A stretch of 8,694 bases of DNA. It comes from UBA5336 sp039198685 (GTDB taxonomy: Bacteria > Pseudomonadota > Alphaproteobacteria > Caulobacterales > Hyphomonadaceae). Location: contig JBCCTK010000116.1 of the NCBI GenBank assembly GCA_039198685.1, positions 1 to 8,694 on the forward strand, in the 5' to 3' direction. The notes beneath the pieces were generated by a model. That model was given only the letters and a program-made list of their open reading frames with translations, was not told where the DNA came from and made no database searches. A program made the translations under genes and the position numbers. Each line of letters begins with the position of its first letter. The stretch's first letter is position 1. Positions 1 through 6,459 of the stretch are shown here, one piece after another.

Positions 1-41
1 CTAACAAATCTTCACATACTTCGACGTTATTATTGGCAAAG

Positions 42-70
42 GTTTTAGTACCGGATCCACTCAGGGTCAA
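42..70 (-). promoter_or_regulatory. candidate sigma-70-type promoter downstream of lptD, reading out of the window
   Basis: On the minus strand a TTGACC hexamer (65-70, 5 of 6 to TTGACA) lies exactly 17 nt from TAAAAC (42-47, 4 of 6 to TATAAT). The stretch 1-93 is clearly more AT-rich than the neighbouring genes, as promoter regions often are. It lies just past the lptD stop and would drive a gene to the left of the window. In many proteobacteria surA follows lptD, but nothing here shows which gene is next. I see no convincing terminator after lptD in this stretch. The call rests only on motif spacing and composition. Confidence 0.3.
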
Positions 71-93
71 ATTTCTTATTTCTGTTATACCGC

Positions 94-2064
94 TTAGAAT
101 ACTGTAGTCCCCATGTCGGCGCTGATCGTGATCGACTCCTGTTGGACACCATTGGTGGTGATGTCCTCGCTAAGATTGAAATACTCTGCATTGCCACGAA
201 AACGCCAGAAGCGCGTGCTGATGCCAGCCTCGATCCTGTTGGCTTCCAGTGAATCTTCATCCAGGCGCAAACCACCCCTCAGGCGCAAGGATCGGCCAAG
301 GTCCAGGGTGGCATCTGCGACCCAGTCTGAAGAGGTACCCTCCAGGTTGGAAAAGGCGTTGAAGCTGTCATCTGTCTCGGAACGCCATCGGCGACCACCC
401 TCAGCGGAAAGCGATACGCCATTTCGCCAGCGTGCAGACGCTCGCAATCCAACCGAGGCGCGCCCATCCCCTTCATACAAGTCGTAGCCAGACGCGCCGT
501 TCGGATCAAAGAGTGACGGCGTGCTAATTTCAAAGGCAGCGGAGTCTTCAATCGGAATCGCTTCGTCATTGGGGTTGGACACCCCGAACGCGCCCATTGC
601 GACAGGCTCAATCATAATATCGACGGAACGGCCGCGCCTCTGAAGGGGATAAGACAGTTCAAGTCCGACCGTGCCCAGGGCACGGCTGACGGAGTCTTCC
701 CCCGACACGTCCTCATCTAAAATGTAATGATCGGCTCTTGCATCGGCAAAAGGGGTTGCCAGAACCCCGCCTGGCAAAACGGTGCGCCTTGACCAGTCCA
801 ATCCAACCGAGACACGGGAACTATCAGCGCCAATATCGCGCGTCACCGATGCGGCAGAGGCTTGCAAAGCACCCGATCCAAACTGGCCCAAGTCGAAGAG
901 CTGTTCGGTGAACACGATCGGAGCCAGCAAAGGTATCGTGTCATTATCGTCGTTTTCCCGCAGTCCCTGCACTGCAACGACGGCGCTTTCACTGTAGAAA
1001 TCCTCGTCTTGGCCAACAAGGAAAACCTGGCTCAACAAGCTTCGGTTTTTGGCCTGATAAAGGCCTCGCAGATCGCCTTCACCATCAAGATCATATCGGC
1101 GCAGATACAAGTCATCGCTCGCGCGCTCGAGGCCGAAACCCCAGTTCCAAGTCTGGTTGAGGGCAAAGACACCACGTGCGAATATGTGACTGCGGACACT
1201 GTTGTCACTGCCTTCAATGGTATCTCCGTCGCCGTCGAAGAGTTGCTCTTGCGTTATGGAAGCGTTGATGTCGAGCTGCCCGGACCAGAACCGTTTAGCG
1301 TAGTCGATTTCAAGAAGTGGATTGACCTTCTGATAAATCGCAGGGGCAATGGTAAGTTCCTGATGGTCGGAAACTGCCCAATAGTAGGGCTGTTGGTAAA
1401 AGGCTCCGACCTTCGAGGAAATGCCGAGATCTGGAAACAAAAGCCCGGAGCGTCGTCCGGAAGAGGGATCTGGATGGGCGAAATAGGGAAGATAGAAGAC
1501 AGGAATGCCGCCCACTTCCAGGACAGCGTCCTGATAAGAAATCATAAGATCTTCTTCGTCCAGAACGGCCCTGCGCGCGCGAAGCGCCCATGTCGGGGTG
1601 TCTCCCTCCTCACACACCTCACAAGAGGTATAGACAACCTGATCCAGCGCATTCGCGCCGCCTTCCTGGCGGATCGCACTATTGGCCACGGCTTGTCCGC
1701 CATTGGCTAAACGCACCGAAAAGCCAATCGCATAACCGTCTGAGAGATTTGAATTGACTTCAACCTCGTCAGCAAAGCGCTCACTGCCATCCGGGTCTAG
1801 GATTACCACGTTGCCTGTGGCGCGGACCTTGTTGGTGGAGCGATTATAGACAACCCGATCCGCTTTCAGGATCCGCCCCCGATAGCTCGCTTCCACATTG
1901 CCTTCTGCAATAACGGTATTTTCGGCTTCATTCTCAGACAGAGCGTCGGCGATCAGGACGACTTCTTCGCTTTCATCTCGTGTTTCTTGTGCCGCTTGGG
2001 CGAGGGCAAGCGGGCTCGCCATGGCAAACGCAGTCGCGGCGAAGACACACTTCAATGCAGCCAT
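94..2064 (-). CDS. lptD: LPS-assembly protein LptD (outer-membrane LPS translocon)
   Basis: LptD is the outer-membrane barrel that, plugged by the lipoprotein LptE, inserts lipopolysaccharide into the outer leaflet at the end of the Lpt bridge. The protein is 656 aa from the chosen ATG. A signal peptide spans residues 1-22 (Lys5, hydrophobic core, PLALA then QAA). An OstA/LptA-like periplasmic beta-jellyroll follows at about 35-120 (AEGNVEASYRGRILKADRVV). The LptD family region has the CEVC pair at 148-151, FYLPYFAHPDP near 190-200 and YYWAVSDHQELTIAP near 227-241. The rest is amphipathic beta-barrel sequence ending in a C-terminal Phe, typical of BAM-assembled proteins. E. coli LptD is longer (784 aa). 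An in-frame TTG seven codons upstream (2085) is possible, but AAGGTGA at 2073-2079 lies 8 nt before the ATG and the signal peptide fits the ATG. Unlike E. coli LptD, it has no cysteines in the C-terminal part. It follows dprA after 140 nt. Confidence 0.93.
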   Translation of the reverse strand: MAALKCVFAATAFAMASPLALAQAAQETRDESEEVVLIADALSENEAENTVIAEGNVEASYRGRILKADRVVYNRSTNKVRATGNVVILDPDGSERFADEVEVNSNLSDGYAIGFSVRLANGGQAVANSAIRQEGGANALDQVVYTSCEVCEEGDTPTWALRARRAVLDEEDLMISYQDAVLEVGGIPVFYLPYFAHPDPSSGRRSGLLFPDLGISSKVGAFYQQPYYWAVSDHQELTIAPAIYQKVNPLLEIDYAKRFWSGQLDINASITQEQLFDGDGDTIEGSDNSVRSHIFARGVFALNQTWNWGFGLERASDDLYLRRYDLDGEGDLRGLYQAKNRSLLSQVFLVGQDEDFYSESAVVAVQGLRENDDNDTIPLLAPIVFTEQLFDLGQFGSGALQASAASVTRDIGADSSRVSVGLDWSRRTVLPGGVLATPFADARADHYILDEDVSGEDSVSRALGTVGLELSYPLQRRGRSVDIMIEPVAMGAFGVSNPNDEAIPIEDSAAFEISTPSLFDPNGASGYDLYEGDGRASVGLRASARWRNGVSLSAEGGRRWRSETDDSFNAFSNLEGTSSDWVADATLDLGRSLRLRGGLRLDEDSLEANRIEAGISTRFWRFRGNAEYFNLSEDITTNGVQQESITISADMGTTVF

Positions 2065-2072
2065 GGTGCGGG

Positions 2073-2079
2073 TCACCTT
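2073..2079 (-). promoter_or_regulatory. ribosome binding site that decides the lptD start
   Basis: AAGGTGA on the minus strand lies 8 nt before ATG 2064. It supports this ATG over the in-frame TTG at 2085, whose upstream sequence (GAGCGG) is a weaker match. The downstream start also begins directly with a clean signal peptide. Confidence 0.7.
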
Positions 2080-2160
2080 TGTCAATCGGACCGCTCACGA
2101 AACGTGATCGGTTCCCCTTTTGCCCGAAGTCGTGCTTAGGGACTCCGCCTTCACGCGTCC

Positions 2161-2204
2161 AGTCACGGAACACTGCCAACTGGGCATTTGTTCCAAGTGT
2201 GACT
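2161..2204 (-). other. 16-bp nested stem-loop directly after the dprA stop codon
   Basis: On the minus strand, immediately after the dprA TGA (2205-2207), three nested inverted repeats line up. AGTCAC (2199-2204) pairs with GTGACT (2161-2166). After a 4-nt ACTT bulge, GGAACA (2189-2194) pairs with TGTTCC (2167-2172). Across an AA/G internal loop, TGCC (2183-2186) pairs with GGCA (2174-2177), with a 5-nt loop CAGTT. This gives 16 Watson-Crick pairs in 44 nt. No U-tract follows on the minus strand, so it is not a classical intrinsic terminator. It could be a 3'-end protective or processing structure, an unusual terminator, or part of the lptD leader. The base pairing is directly visible; the function is unknown. 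Confidence 0.6.
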
Positions 2205-3317
2205 TCAAGGCCCAACACTGCGCGCGGCAAGGGCACCGGGCAATGTGTGGGCTTCACCAGCCAGTTCGAGTTCAACAAGAATCGCTGCGCACCGCCCGAT
2301 CCCTAATCCAGCAGCACGGGCAATCTCTTCGATGGCCATCGGATAGGGCGTAAGAGCCTCAAGAACGGAATCGATCTGACCTTTTGGAATGGGTGCGTCA
2401 TGCTCGCTGTCGAATGTGGGCGGCGCCGGAGCAAACAACTCCTTGGGTGACAGGGTCTCGAGCACTTCCAGGACGTCGTCTGCGTTGCGTACGAGAATGG
2501 CCCCCTGTCGAATCAGGTGGTTGGTGCCTGCCGCTCGCGGATCCAGGGGTGACCCCGGCACGGCCATGACCTCTCGGCCTTGTTCCCCTGCCGTGAGTGC
2601 AGAGATCTGAGAGCCTGATCTTTCTGTGGCCTCGACAACGATCACACCTCTTGCGCAGCCAGTGATAAGACGATTGCGTCTCGGAAAATCCTTCGCCGTG
2701 GCGCGATGCCCGAACCGACTTTCTGATAAAATAAGACCCTGGGAGGCGATCGCTGCATAGAGTCGTTCATGCTGGGGCGGATAGACATGGTCCACCCCGC
2801 CCCCCAGAACCGCAATCGTTCCGCCTTCCAGGCTGGCTGCATGGGCTTCACCATCGACCCCTCGGGCCAATCCAGAGACCGTAACGTAACCCGCTTGGCT
2901 GAGACGGATGGCCATATCGCGGGAGATTTTGCGCCCAGCGGCCGAGGCATTCCGTGCGCCAACGATACCGATGGTGGGTTTGCCAGCCAGGTCGAGGCGA
3001 CCGAGTGCGGTCAATACGGGTGGGGGTGGTGCAAGCGCCTTGAGAAGCGGGGGAAAGCCTTCGTCCGCTGCTGTCACAATCTGTGCGCCATACCGGCGGG
3101 TTGCCTCCATTTCCGCCTCGATATCAGCGATATCAGGTGCCCGGAGTGGCCGCTTTCGACCCGCCTTCCTTGCCAGTTCCGGCAGTGCATCCAAGGCTTT
3201 CGCCGGCGTTTTGTACCGGGTCAGCAACTCGAAGAACGTAACCGGGCCGACATTCGGCGTGCGCGCCAACCTCAGCCAGTCGCGCCGCTCCTCATCACTG
3301 TGCGGCGGCGTGATCAT
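2205..3317 (-). CDS. dprA: DNA-processing protein DprA (ssDNA-binding RecA loader)
   Basis: DprA binds incoming single-stranded DNA in the cytoplasm during natural transformation and loads RecA on it; it is also widely kept in species not known to be transformable. The 370-aa protein is of usual length for proteobacterial DprA. An N-terminal SAM-like/HhH region (about 10-75) is followed by the Rossmann-like core (about 90-290) with VGARNAS (119-125), SGLARGVDGEAH (148-159), GGGVDHVYP (172-180), FPRRNRLITG (211-220), RSGS (233-236) and PG (254-255). A C-terminal winged-helix (DML1-like) domain covers about 313-358. The ATG overlaps the plsY stop as ATGA (3314-3317), and AAGGA at 3327-3331 gives a Shine-Dalgarno 9 nt before it, so translation is probably coupled to plsY. 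The pair plsY-dprA is common in alphaproteobacteria, where I recall topA as the usual next gene; here lptD follows. No disruption is seen. Confidence 0.96.
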   Translation of the reverse strand: MITPPHSDEERRDWLRLARTPNVGPVTFFELLTRYKTPAKALDALPELARKAGRKRPLRAPDIADIEAEMEATRRYGAQIVTAADEGFPPLLKALAPPPPVLTALGRLDLAGKPTIGIVGARNASAAGRKISRDMAIRLSQAGYVTVSGLARGVDGEAHAASLEGGTIAVLGGGVDHVYPPQHERLYAAIASQGLILSESRFGHRATAKDFPRRNRLITGCARGVIVVEATERSGSQISALTAGEQGREVMAVPGSPLDPRAAGTNHLIRQGAILVRNADDVLEVLETLSPKELFAPAPPTFDSEHDAPIPKGQIDSVLEALTPYPMAIEEIARAAGLGIGRCAAILVELELAGEAHTLPGALAARSVGP

Positions 3318-3931
3318 GGAGCCGCATCCTTTGCCGCTCTAAAGCGAGGTTCATCCCCTCTAAGCAGGCGTGAAATGTTGCTCCTGTGAGTCCAGAAGAC
3401 GAGAAGCGATAAGAGCGCGAGCCCGGCAACGATAAAGATGTCTTCACCCAGGATATAGGCGCCGACTGGTGCAGCGATGGCCGCAGCCAAAGCGGCAAGC
3501 GAGGAAATTCTGAACACTGCAAACAGGCCGAGCCAAATCGGCGCGGCAAAGACAAGGCCCTTCCAGCTGACAAACGCTAACAAGCCGGTATAGGTCGCAA
3601 CACCTTTGCCTCCCTTAAAGCCCAGCCAGACAGGATAACAATGACCGAAAAAGGCAGCAGCGCCCGCAACGAAACCGACCTTGGCATCGAAGACCAAGGC
3701 AAAAGCCAAGGCGACTAGGCCAGCCTTCAGGCTGTCGAGTAATAGGGTTGCCAAAGCGAGGTCTTTACGCCCAGTGCGCAGCACATTCGTCGCACCGATA
3801 TTACCCGATCCCACCGTGCGCAAATCGATTCCAGCAGACCGCGTCAGAACGAGGCCAAACGGGATGGAACCGGCCATGTACCCACACATCGCCGCCAGGA
3901 CCCAAACTAGCATGTCGGCTGAAGCGCCCAT
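3314..3931 (-). CDS. plsY: glycerol-3-phosphate acyltransferase PlsY
   Basis: PlsY is an inner-membrane enzyme that transfers the acyl group of acyl-phosphate (made by PlsX) to glycerol-3-phosphate, giving lysophosphatidic acid, the first committed step of phospholipid synthesis. The 205-aa protein is very hydrophobic with about five membrane segments. The three family motifs are present: GSIPFG (21-26) with GSGNIGATNVLR (41-52); GHCYPVWLGFKGGKGVAT (96-113), whose glycine-rich part forms the phosphate-binding loop; and HRSNISRL (182-189). The ATG at 3931 has AGGGGA about 10 nt upstream; an internal ATG at residue 7 cannot be excluded. An 81-nt gap separates it from the upstream hypothetical gene, and its stop codon overlaps the dprA start, suggesting an operon with dprA. 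Length and motifs are normal. Confidence 0.96.
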   Translation of the reverse strand: MGASADMLVWVLAAMCGYMAGSIPFGLVLTRSAGIDLRTVGSGNIGATNVLRTGRKDLALATLLLDSLKAGLVALAFALVFDAKVGFVAGAAAFFGHCYPVWLGFKGGKGVATYTGLLAFVSWKGLVFAAPIWLGLFAVFRISSLAALAAAIAAPVGAYILGEDIFIVAGLALLSLLVFWTHRSNISRLLRGDEPRFRAAKDAAP

Positions 3932-4012
3932 GTCTCGACCATCCCCTCGCGATTGGAAACCATTGTTTCTTCGTAAGCGCTGCCCCTTCCCGCGGCAAGG
4001 CGCAACGGGCTT

Positions 4013-4621
4013 TCAGAGGCTCGGATGCATGACAGGTTGATAGCCGTTTGATAGGGCGCGGCATGTGGCCTTTGGAGTGAGTCTCAGGCCAAGCGCATGG
4101 AGGGGCTGAGGCGCACCATATCCATCCCATCCAAACCGGCGCGCGGCCCCATTCCAAACCAGATAGGCTTGGTCTTCGATGGCGTAAAAAGCGCCATTTG
4201 GAAGCTTTTCTGGCCGGCAAGGCGAGCGGGGCGATTTCCCATGGACTTTGAGGTGTCGCTTCATCTCAGTATTGATCAGACCATTGAGCTTACTGACACG
4301 GTCCACGCCGACCGCATCACAAAACGCCTTCGCTTCAAACTGTCTGCACGCATAGCAAGGCCGATGCCCCGCTGCGAGACCAACGGCTTCATCCAAGAAA
4401 AACAGCTCCGTCCACTTTCCGCGTGACATCAACCGAGGTCTTTTTTCCTGGCCAGGTAATGGGTCAAGCGTGCACATGACCCAACCTTCCGTCGCCCAAC
4501 TTTGTTTTTTGAGCGTTTGAGTCTCATGGTCATGGAGGATACCGCGATTGCCCGTAAAAAGTCCGCGGGCTGAAACCGCATGCATTTGAGAAAACGGATC
4601 AACGCGGTTTTGAAGCGGCAC
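4013..4621 (-). CDS. conserved hypothetical protein with an Ada-like GHRPCxxC motif, coupled to metG
   Basis: The function is unknown. I recognise the sequence style as a conserved family in alphaproteobacteria (from memory, not a search): an N-terminal QNRVDPF (4-10), GNRGILHD (24-31), TELFFLDEA (71-79) running into AAGHRPCYACR (83-93), LPNGAFYAIED (140-150) with AYLVWNGAARRFGWDGYGAP (152-170), and a C-terminal NGYQPVMHPSL. The GHRPCxxC segment resembles the second half of the Ada metal-binding module (G-[FY]-RPCxxC), hinting at zinc binding. C50, C101, C135 and C187 are other possible ligands. There is no signal peptide or membrane segment, so it is probably cytoplasmic. The GTG start directly follows the metG TGA, with GGAGAGG (4627-4633) 5 nt upstream, so translation is very likely coupled to metG. 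All blocks from N- to C-terminus are present, so I think it is full length (202 aa). Confidence 0.82.
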   Translation of the reverse strand: MPLQNRVDPFSQMHAVSARGLFTGNRGILHDHETQTLKKQSWATEGWVMCTLDPLPGQEKRPRLMSRGKWTELFFLDEAVGLAAGHRPCYACRQFEAKAFCDAVGVDRVSKLNGLINTEMKRHLKVHGKSPRSPCRPEKLPNGAFYAIEDQAYLVWNGAARRFGWDGYGAPQPLHALGLRLTPKATCRALSNGYQPVMHPSL

Positions 4622-6355
4622 TCAGGCCTCTCCGCCAAATCGCTCGGTCCATTCCGCGACGTGTTCATCTTCTATCTTCTTGAACAGTACATCAGGTGGG
4701 GTAATCGCCAGGCCAGGGGGCAAGGCGTTTAAAAGGCCCGCATCCTTGGCCGACGGCCATTTGCGGTTCTCCTCTGGAATGCCGAGCGCCTCCAGCACCT
4801 TCGCTGCGGCTGTTGGAATAATCGGTTGGGCTATGATCGCGAAGATAGCAGCCAGGTTCAGTCCCGTGCGAACGCCTACGGCTGCGGCGTCTATATCGGT
4901 CTTGTATTTCACCCGCGGCTCCGCCCGGGTGAGGTATTCATTGCCAGCCGCCCAAATCGCCCTTGTTTCCGCAGCGGCCTTGCGAAATTCCATCGCCTCA
5001 TAATGTTCCGTGAGGGCCTGGAGCCGGCTGGACAATTCGTCCGCCATCCAGGCTTCAGCCTCGCCGGGTTTCCCTTCACCAGGCACTTTTCCGTCGAATT
5101 TGGACGTCGTGTATTTGGTGATCCGGTTGACGAAATTGCCCAGCACATTGGCCAGATCGGAATTGATGGCAGCCTGAAAGCCTTCCCACGTGAAGGCGGC
5201 GTCGGAGCCTTCAGGGGCATTGGCCGTCAGATACCAGCGCCAATAGTCCGCCGGGAGGAGGTCCAGGGCTTGGTCCATGAACACGCCGCGTTTTTCAGAC
5301 GTTGAAAACTTCCCACCATACCAGGTGACCAAGTTGAATGCCTTCAGCTTGTCGACCAGTTTCCAGGATTGGCGTGAGCCGATGAGTGTTGCCGGGAAGC
5401 TGACTGTGTGGAAAGCGACATTGTCTTTTCCCATGAACTGGACGTATTCGGTGTCATTAGCGCCTGCGCTCGTATCCCATAATGGGCGCCAATTATCGGC
5501 CGCGCCCGCAGCTTCAGCCCAATCTTGTGTGGCCGCGATATACTCAATCGGCGCGTCGAACCACACATAGAAAACCTTGTTCTCGAATCCCTCGCGCAAG
5601 CTTCCATCCGCCTTTGTAACTGGGACACCCCAAGACAAGTCTCGCGTGATTGCGCGGTCTTGCAGGCCCTCGTTGAGCCATTTTAGAGCGATCGACCGCG
5701 CAAGGCTTGGCCAATGGTCGCTCGCTTCAACCCAGTCCCGGATATCGCTTTCAAGTTTGGACTGCAGGAGAAAAAGGTGGCGCGTCTCGCGAGGCTCAAC
5801 ATTGTACGAACCCGACACCGCAGAGTAGGGGTCCTTCAGGTCCATTGGATCCAGCAATCGACCGCAATTGTCACACTGGTCACCGCGTGCTTTTTCAAAT
5901 CCGCAATGGGGACAGGTGCCTTCAACATAGCGGTCCGGCAGGAAACGATCTGCTTCAACATCGTAGATCTGGGTCGAGACGCGTTCCTCGATCAGCCCAT
6001 GATCTTCCAGGGCAAGGGCAAACTGTTGGGTTAGCAGGTGGTTGGATGCGCCGGACGATCGGCCGAAGTGATCGTAGGATAGGGCAAATGCTTCTCCCGA
6101 AACCCGTTGGATTTCATGCTGGGTGTCGCAATACTCCCGCACCGAAATGCCGGCTTTCTGGGCTGCCAGCTCGGCCGGAGTGCCATGCTCATCTGTTGCG
6201 CAGATATAAACAACGTCATGGCCCATAAGCCGCATCACACGGGCATAAACGTCAGCCGGCAGCATGGAGCCAGCCAGATTCCCAAGGTGTTTGACGCCGT
6301 TGATATAGGGCAGGGCAGACGTAATAAGGATACGGCGATGGCCAGTGGTGGTCAT
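4622..6355 (-). CDS. metG: methionine--tRNA ligase
   Basis: MetG charges tRNA-Met and initiator tRNA with methionine using ATP, in the cytoplasm. The protein is 577 aa from the ATG. The class I Rossmann fold begins with ILITSALPYINGVKHLGNL; HLGN (23-26) is the HIGH signature. CATDEHGTP follows at 52-60. The connective-peptide zinc knuckle is CPHC (148-151) plus CDNC (161-164), one zinc with four cysteines. KFSTS (349-353) is the KMSKS loop variant, followed by an alpha-helical anticodon-binding domain to about 540. The C-terminal EMAP-II-like tRNA-binding domain of E. coli MetG (677 aa) is absent, as is usual for this shorter type. An in-frame GTG 12 codons upstream (6391) is possible, but ATG 6355 gives the normal N-terminus; neither has a strong Shine-Dalgarno. 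It ends in TGA directly abutting the next gene. Confidence 0.97.
   Translation of the reverse strand: MTTTGHRRILITSALPYINGVKHLGNLAGSMLPADVYARVMRLMGHDVVYICATDEHGTPAELAAQKAGISVREYCDTQHEIQRVSGEAFALSYDHFGRSSGASNHLLTQQFALALEDHGLIEERVSTQIYDVEADRFLPDRYVEGTCPHCGFEKARGDQCDNCGRLLDPMDLKDPYSAVSGSYNVEPRETRHLFLLQSKLESDIRDWVEASDHWPSLARSIALKWLNEGLQDRAITRDLSWGVPVTKADGSLREGFENKVFYVWFDAPIEYIAATQDWAEAAGAADNWRPLWDTSAGANDTEYVQFMGKDNVAFHTVSFPATLIGSRQSWKLVDKLKAFNLVTWYGGKFSTSEKRGVFMDQALDLLPADYWRWYLTANAPEGSDAAFTWEGFQAAINSDLANVLGNFVNRITKYTTSKFDGKVPGEGKPGEAEAWMADELSSRLQALTEHYEAMEFRKAAAETRAIWAAGNEYLTRAEPRVKYKTDIDAAAVGVRTGLNLAAIFAIIAQPIIPTAAAKVLEALGIPEENRKWPSAKDAGLLNALPPGLAITPPDVLFKKIEDEHVAEWTERFGGEA
4627..4633 (-). promoter_or_regulatory. 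ribosome binding site for the GTG-initiated hypothetical gene, inside the metG end
   Basis: GGAGAGG on the minus strand lies within the last codons of metG, 5 nt before GTG 4621. The metG stop and this start read TGAGTG with no gap. This supports the GTG start and coupled translation. Confidence 0.7.
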
Positions 6356-6423
6356 GGTATGTGGTCCGGTCGGGTGTTCGACAGGCCGCACTCATACGCG
6401 CGCTGCCTGCCATTGCAAACCCG

Positions 6424-6459
6424 GTCGGTTGCCGATTGCTACCGGCTTTTTTAACCGAC
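6424..6459 (-). other. 13-bp stem-loop with an A6 bulge spanning a stop codon
   Basis: On the minus strand GTCGGTT (6453-6459) pairs perfectly with AACCGAC (6424-6430). Inside, GCCGGT (6441-6446) pairs with ATCGGC (6431-6436), including one G-U, around an AGCA tetraloop. Six A's (6447-6452) are bulged on the 5' side, while the two 3' arms are contiguous. The 5' arm contains the last codons (Val, Gly) and the TAA of the OmpA-like gene. CGGGTTTGC follows, so there is no U-tract on the coding strand. On the plus strand the inner stem is followed by T6, so it could serve as a weak intrinsic terminator for antisense transcription. It also lies 69 nt before the metG start and could be part of its leader. 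Confidence 0.55.

Noticed and set aside
862..1710. A 282-codon plus-strand open frame.
   Set aside because: It lies wholly antisense to lptD, has no recognisable motif, and is a shadow of the coding frame.
2080..2085. Perfect TTGACA on the minus strand, 15 nt before the lptD ATG.
   Set aside because: Any matching -10 would lie inside the coding region; it is better explained as chance around the ribosome binding site.
2167..2194. GGAAC-N17-TGTT on the minus strand, one base from an alphaproteobacterial EcfG-type (GGAAC...CGTT) promoter.
   Set aside because: Both hexamers are the two arms of the hairpin after dprA, so the spacing is explained by the inverted repeat; the -10 is also imperfect.
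3975..4012. Possible hairpin after the hypothetical gene (AAGC/GCTT with inner GCGCC/GGCGC-like pairing).
   Set aside because: The stem is short and broken by a bulge and wobble pairs, with no U-tract; much weaker than the hairpins after dprA and the OmpA-like gene.
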